From assembly GCF_001434255.1 (NCBI RefSeq), contig NZ_AZEY01000105.1, positions 79,289 to 143,288 on the forward strand: a DNA stretch of 64,000 nucleotides. The letters run 5' to 3'. Of this stretch, positions 15,756 through 25,356 are shown piece after piece. The translations under genes were made by a program, and so were the position numbers. The DNA is from Lentilactobacillus diolivorans DSM 14421. Lineage in GTDB: Bacteria; Bacillota; Bacilli; Lactobacillales; Lactobacillaceae. Within the stretch, counting starts at the first letter, position 1. Each line of letters opens with the position of its first letter. The notes beneath the pieces were generated by a model. The model made no database searches, was not told where the DNA came from, and was given only the letters and a program-made list of their open reading frames with translations.

Positions 15756-17366
15756 CTAATCGTCATCCTCAACCTTAACCGTATCGTTCAATGATTTTGC
15801 TTGATAGAAGTCAGGGAAGATCCGAGCACTCTTAACGCCCCAGTAATAAAACGCCAGTGATGCAAGAATAATGACCAAGAAATCATAAGGATACGAAATC
15901 CAATTAACCCCATTGAATTGGTGACTGCCACCATAAGACATAATTGAGATGAAGATTAGATAAACAATCATCCACATACTCGACCAAAAGGCTTTCCTGG
16001 TGTCGACCCAGCCTGCCCGGTATTCATAGTAGAAGTAAAATGGCAGGCCAAGTAAGATGACCAGAATGACTTCGACCGTAGTTGGCCACATGGCCCAGTA
16101 AACAGCGAGTGAAGCTAAAACGAACGAAACCGGAGCCATCCAGCCGAGATTCTTTAAGCGAACCGGCCGTTTGAAGTTCGGCGCCATTTTTCGAAAGGCG
16201 ACTGCCGTCACAGGTCCGGTCAAGTAAGCAATTAATGTCGAGGTTGAAATAACGGTTGCCAGCGTTGACCAAGATCTAAAGATTGATACCATGACCATAC
16301 TGAGAACGAGATTCACAAGCATCGCAACTCGGGGAATTCCGTATTTTTGATTAATTTTACCAATGAAACTTGGAATATGCTGATTACTTTCCATGGCATA
16401 GAGGGCGCGACCGGTTGAGGCGGCAAAGGAAACGCCGGTTCCGACTGGCGAAACGAAAGCATCCATGTACAGTAGAACGGATAACCAGCGAATGCCAAGC
16501 ATAATGGCCAAGTCAGCGAATGGTGAATTGAAATCAATTCCACCCCAGCCGTGTTCAGCAATCATTGAAGGCTTTAAAGCCGTGATAAAGGTACTTTGTA
16601 ATAGGACATACAAAACACCGCTGATGAGCAATGAAATCAAAATACCACGCCCAATATTTTTACGGGACTTCTTAATTTCGCTTCCCATGTTAATGACCGT
16701 TTGGAAGGCATTAAACGAGAAAATAATCCCGGCTGCTGAAGTGGCCGCAAAAATAGGTGCTGAACCGTATGGCATAAATTCATGAATTGAGTGACCATAG
16801 TTCTCAGGATAAAAGCCTGAAACAGTCAGCATGATAATTGTTAGCAGTGGAACGCCGATTTTTAGGACAGAAATTAAACTTGTAAAACTGGTTAGTAATT
16901 TGACTGACCAGAAATTTAGCAAAGTAAAGACGATAATAAATAGAAAAACCACCATTAAGCCGGGGGTTGTAATCGTCCCTTTTGTCAAGAACTGATGTGT
17001 CCAGTTTGCCCATGACCACGGCCACGTGCTCATATATTGGACAGCTGCGACAGCTTCAATTGGAATCAAAGTAATTAATGAAATCCAATTGGCCCAAGAT
17101 GCGATGAAACCAAGTAATGGTCCATGTGAATATTGAGCATAGCGACTCATTCCGCCAGCTTCAGGAAACATTGCCCCGATCTCTACATAATCGTATGCAA
17201 CCGCACCAATAACCAGGCCACCAATGACCCAGGAAATGATTGATGCTGGACCGGCAATCTTAGAGGCCTCCCAAGACCCGAAGAGCCAGCCCGATCCGAT
17301 TAAGGAACCGAGTGTTAACATGACTAGTTGAAAAAGTCCGATCTTTGTCGTATTTTTAGAATCCAT
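15756..17366 (-). CDS. APC-family amino acid permease, paralogue 1
   Basis: The 536-residue protein has 12-14 membrane helices, begins MDSKNTTKIGLFQLVMLTLGSLIGSGWLFG (the GSLIGSGW substrate motif) and has an extended C-terminus with further helices (about 470-520). It resembles the aspartate/glutamate-type APC permeases (YveA group), but the substrate is inferred only from that likeness. It is highly similar along its whole length to the gene at 18243-19862, so the two arose by duplication. They are separated by an acetyltransferase gene. RBS AGGAGG precedes ATG. Confidence 0.85.
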   Translation of the reverse strand: MDSKNTTKIGLFQLVMLTLGSLIGSGWLFGSWEASKIAGPASIISWVIGGLVIGAVAYDYVEIGAMFPEAGGMSRYAQYSHGPLLGFIASWANWISLITLIPIEAVAAVQYMSTWPWSWANWTHQFLTKGTITTPGLMVVFLFIIVFTLLNFWSVKLLTSFTSLISVLKIGVPLLTIIMLTVSGFYPENYGHSIHEFMPYGSAPIFAATSAAGIIFSFNAFQTVINMGSEIKKSRKNIGRGILISLLISGVLYVLLQSTFITALKPSMIAEHGWGGIDFNSPFADLAIMLGIRWLSVLLYMDAFVSPVGTGVSFAASTGRALYAMESNQHIPSFIGKINQKYGIPRVAMLVNLVLSMVMVSIFRSWSTLATVISTSTLIAYLTGPVTAVAFRKMAPNFKRPVRLKNLGWMAPVSFVLASLAVYWAMWPTTVEVILVILLGLPFYFYYEYRAGWVDTRKAFWSSMWMIVYLIFISIMSYGGSHQFNGVNWISYPYDFLVIILASLAFYYWGVKSARIFPDFYQAKSLNDTVKVEDDD

Positions 17367-17499
17367 TTGTACCTCCTGTTTTCAATGACAACTAGTGTAA
17401 CAAACCCATAGATTAATGCAAATAATTGAAAACACATGTGTTGGATTGATCGTTGTCATAGCAGGGAAGTAAAGAAATTATTAGAAAATGGTGAGAGAA

Positions 17500-18093
17500 C
17501 TAGTTATCGATTGGGTGGATGACCTTGCATGGATCACCGGCAGCTACCACATTGGTTGGAATGTTCTTGGTAACGACACTTCCAGCACCAATCACGCTGC
17601 CGTCACCGATTGTAACCCCAGGTAGGATAATCACGCCGCCACCAATCCAGCAGCCACGGCCGATGTGAACTGGTAGCGCGCGGGTACGGATAAAGTGTTG
17701 TTCCCGGTGAGACTCCCAATCCTGATTAAGCCGGTCCTGTAGTTTAACAGGGTGGGTACCTGTATAAATTTGGACATTTGGTGCGATCATTGTTTCATCC
17801 TCAATTGTAATCACATTGGAATCCATCAAGCTGCAACCCATGTTGATTGAAACCTTGTTACCAATGTGAATGTTTCTAGCATAGTCGCAAAGAAATGGGG
17901 TGCCAACAGATACGTCATCACCCAAGCTGCCCAACGTTTCTTTTAGGAGTTGAGTCCGCTTATCGGATTCATCATAGTTGGTATTGTTATAGATGTGGAG
18001 AAAGCGAGTGGCCGTCTGTTTGAATTGTTTAAAAACAGGATCGTGGGCATCATATAATTCGCCGCTAAGGCATTTATCAAGTTCGGTTTTCAT
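17500..18093 (-). CDS. Sugar O-acetyltransferase, hexapeptide-repeat (LacA/NodL/Maa type)
   Basis: This 197-residue enzyme has an N-terminal Mac domain (about 5-55) followed by left-handed beta-helix hexapeptide repeats (about 60-185; for example VITIEDETMIAPNV, VIILPGVTIGDGSVIGAGSVV). The catalytic His is His114 in YTGTHP. These enzymes transfer acetyl from acetyl-CoA to the 6-hydroxyl of maltose, galactosides and similar sugars, in the cytosol. It lies between two paralogous permeases, but spacing and hairpins suggest a separate transcript. RBS AGGAGCC-type before ATG. Confidence 0.9.
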   Translation of the reverse strand: MKTELDKCLSGELYDAHDPVFKQFKQTATRFLHIYNNTNYDESDKRTQLLKETLGSLGDDVSVGTPFLCDYARNIHIGNKVSINMGCSLMDSNVITIEDETMIAPNVQIYTGTHPVKLQDRLNQDWESHREQHFIRTRALPVHIGRGCWIGGGVIILPGVTIGDGSVIGAGSVVTKNIPTNVVAAGDPCKVIHPIDN

Positions 18094-18129
18094 CTAGAAG
18101 GCTCCTTTGACTGATTTGGGTCCTATTAT

Positions 18130-18201
18130 CTCACGTTTTCGCTTGGTAATAATCGTGATTACAAAAATAGGGGCTGGACAAAATCACTTTTGTCTCAGCC
18201 C
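18130..18201. repeat. Dispersed intergenic module with terminator-like hairpin
   Basis: ACGTTTTCGCTTGGTAATAA is followed by GGGCTGGACAAAA (18171-18183) pairing with TTTTGTCTCAGCCC (18188-18201). On the minus strand the hairpin is followed by CCTATTTTTG, so it probably terminates the permease gene that ends at 18243. Confidence 0.65.
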
Positions 18202-18242
18202 GGCTTACATATAGAACGAGAAGTGTTTTTCATCTTACTCTG

Positions 18243-19862
18243 CTACTTTGTTGATGTTTCCTTCTCAGTAACCACCGTTTCATTTAATTTTTTAGCTTGG
18301 TAATAATCCGGGAATATTTGCCAGCTATGAACGCCCCAATAATAAAATCCGAGCGAGGCAATGATGATCACGACAAAATCGTACGGGTAATGGATCCAAT
18401 TGATACCATTAAATTCATGACTGCCCAGATAGGACATTGCCGAAATAAAAATAAGATAACCAATCATCCACAAGCTTGACCAAAAAGCTTTTCGGGTACT
18501 GGTAAATCCTGTTTTATATTCATAGTAAAAATAGAAAGGAAGCCCAAGTAAGATGACCAAGATGACTTGGATGGTTGTTGGCCACATTGCCCAATAGGTT
18601 GCCAGTGATGCGAGCACAAAAGAAAACGGTGCCATCCAACTAAGATGTTTTAATTTAACGGGCCGATTGAAGTTTGGCCCCATCTTTCTGAATGAAACGG
18701 CAGTGACGGGTCCGGTTAAATACGCAATTAAGGTTGAAGTACAGATCACGGTTGCCAGAACAGCCCATGATCGAAAAATCGAGACCATGACCATGCTAAG
18801 AAAGGTATCGACAATCAGAGCAACCCGCGGAATGCCATAGGTGGTGTTAACTTTACCGATAAAGCTGGGGATATGGTGATTACCTTCCATGGCGTACAGT
18901 GCTCTGGCGGTTGAGGCCACGAATGAAACACCGGTTCCAAATGGTGAGACGAAGGCATCCATATACAATAAGACGGCCAACCAGTGAATGCCTAGTAAGA
19001 TAGCGAGGTCGGCAAACGGTGAATTAAATTGGATGCCGTGCCATCCCGATTTGGCAATCATTGCCGGATCAAGGGATGTAATAAAGGTACTTTGTAAAAT
19101 AATATAAATAATCCCGCTGATGATGAGTGAGATCGCAATTCCCCGGCCAATATTTTTCCGGGAATTTTTAATTTCACTTCCCATATTAATGACAGTCTGA
19201 AAGGCATTAAATGAAAAAATAATTCCTGCCACAGAAGTTGCGGCAAAAATTGGTGCGGTGCCATATGGCATAAAGTCGTGGATTGAGCTGCCGTAGTTTT
19301 GAGGATAAAAGCCGGAGAGGGTCAGCATAATAATTGTTAGTGTTGGGACGCCCAGTTTAAAAATCGAAATCAAGCTGGTGAATCCGGTTAAGACCCGGAC
19401 GGACCAATAATTGAGAAGCGTAAAAATCAGGATGAAGCCAAAGACGACGAGTAAACCTAAATTGGTAATTACCCCATTATGTAGAAATTGGTGAGTCCAG
19501 TTTGCCCATGCCCATGGCCAGGTACTCATGTATTGCACCGCCGCGACAGCTTCAATTGGAATTAAGGTGATTAGTGAAATCCAATTTGCCCAAGCCGCGA
19601 TAAAGCCGAGTAACGAGCCGTGAGAGTACTGAGCATATTTGCTCATGCCGCCGGCTTCTGGAAACATCGCGCCGATTTCAACGTAATCGTAAGCGACGGA
19701 GCCGATTACCAAGCCACCAATTACCCAGGAAATAATCGAAGCCGGCCCGGCGATCCTTGAAGCCTCCCATGCACCGAACAGCCACCCAGAACCGATGAGT
19801 GACCCCAGTGCCAGCATGACCAGCTGAAACAGGCCAATTTTTGTCGTATGTTTAGAATCCAT
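18243..19862 (-). CDS. APC-family amino acid permease, paralogue 2
   Basis: The protein of about 539 residues starts MDSKHTTKIGLFQLVMLALGSLIGSGWLFG and is near-identical in layout to the permease at 15756-17366: same motifs, same C-terminal extension, many identical segments. The start at 19862 is chosen because GGAGGAACGAC directly precedes it; the open frame continues 19 codons upstream without an RBS. Differences cluster in loops and the C-terminal tail, so the pair may differ in affinity or regulation. Substrate unknown, acidic amino acid suspected. Confidence 0.85.
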   Translation of the reverse strand: MDSKHTTKIGLFQLVMLALGSLIGSGWLFGAWEASRIAGPASIISWVIGGLVIGSVAYDYVEIGAMFPEAGGMSKYAQYSHGSLLGFIAAWANWISLITLIPIEAVAAVQYMSTWPWAWANWTHQFLHNGVITNLGLLVVFGFILIFTLLNYWSVRVLTGFTSLISIFKLGVPTLTIIMLTLSGFYPQNYGSSIHDFMPYGTAPIFAATSVAGIIFSFNAFQTVINMGSEIKNSRKNIGRGIAISLIISGIIYIILQSTFITSLDPAMIAKSGWHGIQFNSPFADLAILLGIHWLAVLLYMDAFVSPFGTGVSFVASTARALYAMEGNHHIPSFIGKVNTTYGIPRVALIVDTFLSMVMVSIFRSWAVLATVICTSTLIAYLTGPVTAVSFRKMGPNFNRPVKLKHLSWMAPFSFVLASLATYWAMWPTTIQVILVILLGLPFYFYYEYKTGFTSTRKAFWSSLWMIGYLIFISAMSYLGSHEFNGINWIHYPYDFVVIIIASLGFYYWGVHSWQIFPDYYQAKKLNETVVTEKETSTK

Positions 19863-20039
19863 GTCGTTCCTCCATTCAGTGTTACAGCTAAGTTTAGCCA
19901 AGCATGAGAGAAATTGCAAGAAAATTAAAATTGCCTGAGGCTGTGGTCAGTCTGCTAGACTGGCAACATTTGTTGAATCGTGGTTCCCAAATGTTCCGAG
20001 TGATGTGACTGGAAAAAGGGCAAGGTTCTTTACCTGAAT

Positions 20040-20084
20040 CATAAAACATCCAGATATCCTAAGTTCGTTAGGCATACCTGGATG
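20040..20084 (-). terminator. Terminator of the flavoprotein gene
   Basis: On the minus strand CATCCAGGTATGCCTAA (20084-20068) pairs with TTAGGATATCTGGATG (20062-20047), then TTTTAT. The stem is about 16 bp with two mismatches. Confidence 0.8.
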
Positions 20085-20110
20085 CTTGATTAATCAATTG
20101 AGATATAAAA

Positions 20111-21730
20111 CTATTCGGTAATCATCGCGACCTGATAACCTTTACCAGCTAAAATTGTGCTGGCGTTATAGGGGCCAATGCCCTTTCGGAAGGTGATGTA
20201 CACTTTCTTATCTTTAGGAATTTCGGTGATCCGATCACGGAGTTGTGAGAGTGGAATATTCAGCGTTGGGGTAATTGAGCCGGTAGTGGACTTTCCGGGT
20301 TCCTTAATATCAAGGAAAGTCGCACTGGTCAAATCGTCAGCCGGAATATCACTAACTTTGACCGTTTCATATTGGTTGGTTTGCTGGTTAATGGCAATGT
20401 AGCCGGCAATGTTTAAAACGTCTCGCGTTGCTGAGTAAGGTGGTGAGTATGGAATTTCCAATTGAGGCAGGTCAAATGCCGTTAAGTTTCCGGTGATGGC
20501 TGCTGAAAGTTGACCAATTCGTTTATCAATCCCGTTTCGGCCGACAGCTTGACCACCTAAAATCTTACCGGTTTTGTTTTCGTAAATCAGTTTTAAGTTT
20601 ACCCGGTCGGCATTTGGATAAAAGTAAGCGTGGTCGAACGGCGTGATAAAGACGGTTTGGTAGTTTGTGATTCCTAATTGTTTAAGTGACTGTTCGGTAT
20701 ATCCGACATAACTGGCTGTTAAGTCAAAAAATTTGGAAACTCCCGCGCCAATAAACCCTTTGTACTCAGTTTCAAATGGATTGCCACTAAGCATATCGGC
20801 CAGCAAATGGCCTTGACGATTAGCAGCACTTGAAAGCAGACTTGGTGTTGGTAGCCCGGTGATTAAACTGGTGGTTTCAACGACATCCCCAATCGCATAA
20901 ACATCAGGCAGATTAGTTTGCAAGTGATGATCAATGATAATGTGGTTATCATCAGATAAGGTAATGCCAGCCGCGGCAGCGATCTCGCTGTTTGGTTTAA
21001 CGCCAGTCCCAATAAAGAGCATGTCAGTTGGGTGGCTTGAGCCGTCACTCAATACAACCTGATGGCCGTGATATTGGACCTCAGTAAAACTTTGGTTGAG
21101 AATGACGTGGACACCGTGCTTATGAAGTTCTTCGGCGACAATGTCGGTAATTTCCGGATCAAACGGCGCAGCAACGTGAGCCGATTGTTCGACAATTGTG
21201 ACGTCAATTCCGTTTCGAACAAATGCTTCAGCCGTTTCAATACCGATCGAACCAGCACCGAGGATGGTGACATGTTTCGGGTGCTGAGTGTCTAAAAAGT
21301 GTTTGATCTTGTCAGCACTATCCATACTTCTTAATACAAATGCGTTGTCGGCATCTTCTAATCCCTTGATATTCGGGACGGTTGGACTGGCGCCGGTAGC
21401 AATCAATAAGTCGTCATAATCTTCCGAATAAGTTTCGCCGGTTCTGAGATTCTTAACGTCAACGGACTTTGTGTCTGGATGAATGGCAGTGACCTCATTA
21501 AAGATTCGAACATCGATATTGTTCTTTTGCTTAAGAATTTCTGGTGTCCGCTCAATGACTGCCGATCGATCTTTAATGACGCCACCAAGATAGTAGGGCA
21601 ATGCACAACTTGCAACTGATATTTGCGAGCCACGTTCAAATAAAATGATGTTGGCATCTTCATTAATTCGACGAAGCCTGGTGGCGAATGATGGTCCGCC
21701 CGCAATTCCCCCGATAACTAGCACTTTCAT
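20111..21730 (-). CDS. CoA-disulfide reductase-type FAD/NAD-dependent oxidoreductase with rhodanese-like tail
   Basis: The 539-residue protein starts with an FAD-binding GGIAGGPSFATRLRR motif and has the single active-site cysteine Cys42 in SVASCALPYYLGG. This is typical of CoA-disulfide reductases and the related NADH oxidase/persulfide reductases. A second dinucleotide fold (TILGAGSIGIETAEAF, near 155-170) binds NAD(P)H. Residues from about 450 form a C-terminal rhodanese domain, as in the CoADR-RHD fusions. Its catalytic Cys loop reads YITFRKGIGPYNAS with no cysteine, so sulfur transfer there is unlikely. RBS AGGAGG. Probable role: thiol or persulfide redox balance; NADH oxidase activity cannot be excluded. 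Confidence 0.85.
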   Translation of the reverse strand: MKVLVIGGIAGGPSFATRLRRINEDANIILFERGSQISVASCALPYYLGGVIKDRSAVIERTPEILKQKNNIDVRIFNEVTAIHPDTKSVDVKNLRTGETYSEDYDDLLIATGASPTVPNIKGLEDADNAFVLRSMDSADKIKHFLDTQHPKHVTILGAGSIGIETAEAFVRNGIDVTIVEQSAHVAAPFDPEITDIVAEELHKHGVHVILNQSFTEVQYHGHQVVLSDGSSHPTDMLFIGTGVKPNSEIAAAAGITLSDDNHIIIDHHLQTNLPDVYAIGDVVETTSLITGLPTPSLLSSAANRQGHLLADMLSGNPFETEYKGFIGAGVSKFFDLTASYVGYTEQSLKQLGITNYQTVFITPFDHAYFYPNADRVNLKLIYENKTGKILGGQAVGRNGIDKRIGQLSAAITGNLTAFDLPQLEIPYSPPYSATRDVLNIAGYIAINQQTNQYETVKVSDIPADDLTSATFLDIKEPGKSTTGSITPTLNIPLSQLRDRITEIPKDKKVYITFRKGIGPYNASTILAGKGYQVAMITE

Positions 21731-22259
21731 GGTTGACCCCTCCTAAAGGATTTGTAAACTACCGCGATGATTCTCATAATGATAACGATTTCACATTCTT
21801 AGTTTAATCATACATGGATATCTAAGAAGATCAATTAATTAAACGTCCAATTTGAAAATTGGATAACTTTAATGGTGAACTTCATTGTTTGGTTATGTAT
21901 TTACGGTAAATGATTCCTAATCAGGAAAAAATGTTTAACGGAATACGAAAGATACTAAAGCTTATCTAAAAGCAGGGGTCATTTTTGAGGAAGAGATTGT
22001 CATTGAAAGCTCCCAGAATATAATAGGTTTAATTAATTGTTAACAGGCTATTAGGGGATTACAATATGGAAAAATATGTGAATTCGTTTACAAAAAGAGG
22101 TGATTGATATCGGAAACCGAGAACCACTGAATCGTAAACCATTTTTATGCTTGCTTTAATAGCAGGCAATGTAAGCCGATGTAAAGTATTCGTTGCTTGC
22201 CTTTTATTGGAAAGTTGGCGTACCTTGGGAACCATATTGATTTGGGCCGGTAGTTTGAA
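21731..22259. other. Intergenic region upstream of the dlt operon
   Basis: No substantial gene is visible. A 13-codon open frame (22066-22107, peptide MEKYVNSFTKRGD) follows AGGGGATT and might be a leader peptide, but support is weak. A GCAGGCAA...TTGCC stem with TTTTATT (about 22165-22210) could be a weak terminator. TGATAACGATTT (21780s) loosely resembles a Fur/PerR box; I do not claim it. Confidence 0.3.
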
Positions 22260-22288
22260 TTGACAATGGCAAATATCACATTTAATGA
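22260..22288 (+). promoter_or_regulatory. Candidate dlt operon promoter
   Basis: TTGACA (22260-22265) and TAATGA (22283-22288) are spaced 17 bp apart, about 90 nt upstream of the first operon gene. The -35 is consensus and the -10 weak. Confidence 0.5.
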
Positions 22289-22376
22289 ATTCACACCAAG
22301 GGCCATGTGGACTGCAACATCAATCTCACATCTGACTTAGCCTGTGATATACATATTTTAATAAGGGGGGGATTTG

Positions 22377-23588
22377 ATGAAACGGGGACGTCTTTGGGCA
22401 TCCGGCCTATTGATTCTGACAATTATTTGTGTCGGTGGTGCACTGACGGTTTGGCGATTAGATTCACAACATGTCCGCCAAGCGGTTGTTCGGCAACCAG
22501 CAAAAGAGAAGGCGCGTGATCGACGGTCGGCGAGTGATCATTCGAAAAATAACAATAATCAATCATCGACTTCCCAACGACAAAAACTAGATCTTAATCG
22601 TTCCAATTCACCAGCTAATAACGTGACACGATATTTAAGAAAGAATCATTTCGTCGGATCTGCACTTATTATCAGAAATGATCGACTCATTTATCGGAAG
22701 GCTTTCGGATATGCAAATTATCTTGGCCGGGTAAAGAATCGAACCAATTCAGAATTTCAAATTCTGTCAATCCAGAAATCGTTAACGGCAGCGTGCGTCA
22801 TGAAACTTATTCAAGAGAAGCGCCTGTCCTTAACGACTCGGTTGGCGACCTTTTATCCATCAATTCCAAATGCCAAGCAGATTGAAATTAGAAATTTGCT
22901 TGATATGGACTCGGGAATTGCAATGAAACAACTTGGTTCAAATAAAGTTCTCAAAGAGAATCAGGTTGTTGACTATGCGGTTAAGCATCTATCGAGTAAA
23001 GCTGCCAATCTTGGCAAATGGAATTATCAACCGGTTAACTACGTTTTGTTGGCTGGAATTATTGCCAGATTGACTCATAAAAGTTATCAACAGTATTTTT
23101 CTCAGGTATTCACTAAGCCAATGCATCTTAAAGGCACTGGGTTTGTCCAAGATCAGCCGGTGACAGTCTATCAAACAACGGGTTATCGCTACCTAAAAAA
23201 AACACAGGTTAGCCAAAATTATCAAAAAGCTTTTAATGAACCTCGTGCTTCAATGTTTAATGAACTTGGAACCGGTCAAGTTTATATGACGCCATTTGAG
23301 TTATTTAAAGCAGAGCATTATCTACTGCGTGGGAAAGTGATATCGCTGCGTAATGTGAGGACCCTTCATACGCCTGGCAGTTCTTCGACATATGGCGGCG
23401 GTGTTTATAACCAACCGAATGGGATTCGTTCACATGGAATTGGTTATGGGTATGAATCATCTCTGTTTGAATCGCGCAATGGTAAATTCGGTGTCGTTCT
23501 TTTAACTAATAATTATCGGCCGGCTGTTTCGATCCAGAATTTGGCGGAAACATTATATGACCAAGTGATGGCGGGGACATTAACTTAG
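22377..23588 (+). CDS. dltE: Beta-lactamase-fold serine hydrolase, DltE-like D-alanyl esterase candidate
   Basis: The 403-residue protein has an N-terminal membrane anchor (about 8-27), a low-complexity Ser/Asn/Lys linker (about 40-80) and a beta-lactamase-related domain with the SxxK motif Ser131-Ile-Gln-Lys134. Its later motif is NYQPVNYVLLAG. In Lactiplantibacillus plantarum the gene in this position upstream of dltX (formerly pbpX2, now DltE) encodes an esterase that removes D-alanine from lipoteichoic acid, and its catalytic Ser is also near residue 128. The same role is inferred here from position and motifs; a carboxypeptidase role is the alternative. ATG 22377 follows a G-rich RBS. 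Confidence 0.75.
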   Translation: MKRGRLWASGLLILTIICVGGALTVWRLDSQHVRQAVVRQPAKEKARDRRSASDHSKNNNNQSSTSQRQKLDLNRSNSPANNVTRYLRKNHFVGSALIIRNDRLIYRKAFGYANYLGRVKNRTNSEFQILSIQKSLTAACVMKLIQEKRLSLTTRLATFYPSIPNAKQIEIRNLLDMDSGIAMKQLGSNKVLKENQVVDYAVKHLSSKAANLGKWNYQPVNYVLLAGIIARLTHKSYQQYFSQVFTKPMHLKGTGFVQDQPVTVYQTTGYRYLKKTQVSQNYQKAFNEPRASMFNELGTGQVYMTPFELFKAEHYLLRGKVISLRNVRTLHTPGSSSTYGGGVYNQPNGIRSHGIGYGYESSLFESRNGKFGVVLLTNNYRPAVSIQNLAETLYDQVMAGTLT

Positions 23589-23668
23589 GTGAAATCTTTG
23601 TAGTCGAAAGAAGATTGGATGATTTTCGACTCGAAAATGGATGACAACTATTTTTAGGGGGGATGCAG

Positions 23669-23812
23669 ATGTTCTTATTACAGTGGCTTCAACGACCTAT
23701 CGTGAAATTTATCTTAACAACACTGTTCTATTTTGCTATTATGATGGTTCTTTTTTACTTGTATGATTATAGTGGCATTAATCAAGCGAAGTTCATTTAC
23801 AACGATTTTTAA
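23669..23812 (+). CDS. dltX: DltX, small teichoic acid D-alanylation protein
   Basis: The open frame is only 47 codons. The peptide starts MFLLQWLQRPIVKF, has one membrane helix (about 14-33) and ends YSGINQAKFIYNDF, matching the conserved FIYNEF-like C-terminus of DltX. In D-alanylation DltX carries or presents D-Ala at the outer membrane face between DltB and DltD. RBS AGGGGGG lies 6 nt before ATG 23669; an in-frame ATG at 23663 is too close to it. Its stop is 14 nt before the dltA start. Confidence 0.92.
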   Translation: MFLLQWLQRPIVKFILTTLFYFAIMMVLFYLYDYSGINQAKFIYNDF

Positions 23813-23826
23813 TGAGGGGGAAGAAA

Positions 23827-25356
23827 ATGAAAACAGACTTAATTGACGTCATTGATTCGTACGCTAAGACTAAACCGGATGACGTCGTCTACCACTATAA
23901 TGATCAAATAAACACGTATTTGGATCTAAAGCACTACTCAGATGCATTGGCAAAGCATCTGGACGAGATGAGGCTGCCAAATAATCGACCAATTTTAGTT
24001 TTTGGCGATAAAAGTTTTGCCATGATTGCAACATTTCTCGCGGTTATTAAATCAGGGCACTCATATATTCCGGTTGATGTTGATTCGCCGGATGAACGAC
24101 TAATTTTGATTAATAAGATTGCGCAACCGGTCGCAGTCATTGCAGTTGATGATTTACCGGTTAATTTAGGTGAAGTTCCAGTGATCTCAGCGCCGACCCT
24201 TAGTGACATATTTCAACAACCGGTTGATTATCAGGTGACTCACGCTGTAAGCGATGATCAAACGTTCTACATTATTTTCACTTCTGGAACAACGGGTGTC
24301 CCTAAGGGTGTTGAGATTAGTTACAATAATTTATTGAGCTTTGTGACCTGGATTGTCGGCACTGACTTTAATTTACCGGAAAATTTGCAAATGCTGCAGC
24401 AACCCGCCTACTCGTTTGATTTATCGGTTATGAGTTTATACCCAACGCTGTTTAAGGGTGGCACCTTGCATGTCTTGTCCAAAAAGATGACTGATAATTT
24501 TCTGGTTCTCTTTACAGCATTGCCAACCTTATCAATTAATGTCTGGGTATCAACACCTTCGTTTATTAACATTTGCTTATTGGAGCCTTCGTTTAATTCA
24601 ACTAATTATCCGCAACTCAAACACTTTTTATTTTGTGGTGAAGAGTTGACGACCAGAACTGCCAGAATGTTAAAGCAAAAGTTTCCTCAGGCACATATTT
24701 TTAACACGTATGGGCCAACTGAATCGACGGTGGCGATTACTCAAGTTGAAATTACCAATGAGATGATTAATGAGTTTGATCGGCTGCCGATCGGTTATAT
24801 CATGCCGGGGATGCACGCACGAATTATTGATGATGATGGCAATCCGATTTTGGATGGATCTCAAGGCGAATTGCAGATTTTTGGAACCAGTGTTTCTCAC
24901 AACGGCTATATCAACAATCCTGAAAAAACCAAGAAGGTTTTTTCAATTATTCATGGTCAGAATGCTTATCGAACCGGAGATATTGCCAAGATTCGGCAAG
25001 ATGGGCTGATTCAGTATTTTGGTCGGCGAGACTTTCAGGTTAAAATGAATGGCTACCGGATTGAGCTTGAAGATGTTGCAATTCTTGTGGGAAAACAAAA
25101 GTACGTTAAGCAAACGGCAGTTGTTCCAAAGTACAATGCGCAACATCAGGTATCGGTGCTGATTGCCTACATTGTGCCAAATGAAAATCACTTTAATAGT
25201 GAGCTGGAATTAACGGCGGCTATTAAGCGCGATTTAAAAGAATCAATGATGTCATACATGATTCCCCAAAAAATTATTTATCGGAAATCATTGCCGCTAA
25301 GCAAGAACGGTAAGATTGACATTAAATCAATGATTAACGAGGCTAATTCGCAATGA
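23827..25356 (+). CDS. dltA: D-alanine--D-alanyl carrier protein ligase DltA
   Basis: The protein of about 509 residues is an AMP-forming adenylation enzyme: P-loop FTSGTTGVPKG (near 150), TYGPTE (near 298), YRTGD (near 380) and a C-terminal catalytic Lys in LSKNGKID (near 498). DltA activates D-alanine with ATP and loads it on the DltC phosphopantetheine in the cytosol. ATG 23827 has GAGGGGG upstream. The start codon of dltB overlaps its stop (ATGA), showing translational coupling. Confidence 0.95.
   Translation: MKTDLIDVIDSYAKTKPDDVVYHYNDQINTYLDLKHYSDALAKHLDEMRLPNNRPILVFGDKSFAMIATFLAVIKSGHSYIPVDVDSPDERLILINKIAQPVAVIAVDDLPVNLGEVPVISAPTLSDIFQQPVDYQVTHAVSDDQTFYIIFTSGTTGVPKGVEISYNNLLSFVTWIVGTDFNLPENLQMLQQPAYSFDLSVMSLYPTLFKGGTLHVLSKKMTDNFLVLFTALPTLSINVWVSTPSFINICLLEPSFNSTNYPQLKHFLFCGEELTTRTARMLKQKFPQAHIFNTYGPTESTVAITQVEITNEMINEFDRLPIGYIMPGMHARIIDDDGNPILDGSQGELQIFGTSVSHNGYINNPEKTKKVFSIIHGQNAYRTGDIAKIRQDGLIQYFGRRDFQVKMNGYRIELEDVAILVGKQKYVKQTAVVPKYNAQHQVSVLIAYIVPNENHFNSELELTAAIKRDLKESMMSYMIPQKIIYRKSLPLSKNGKIDIKSMINEANSQ

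Noticed and set aside
21775..21800. A Fur or PerR box upstream of the flavoprotein gene
   Set aside because: The match to TGATAACGATTT is too loose to support.
22066..22107. The 13-codon peptide as a real dlt leader gene
   Set aside because: The RBS is weak and there is no Ala-codon or stalling pattern; listed only as a possibility.
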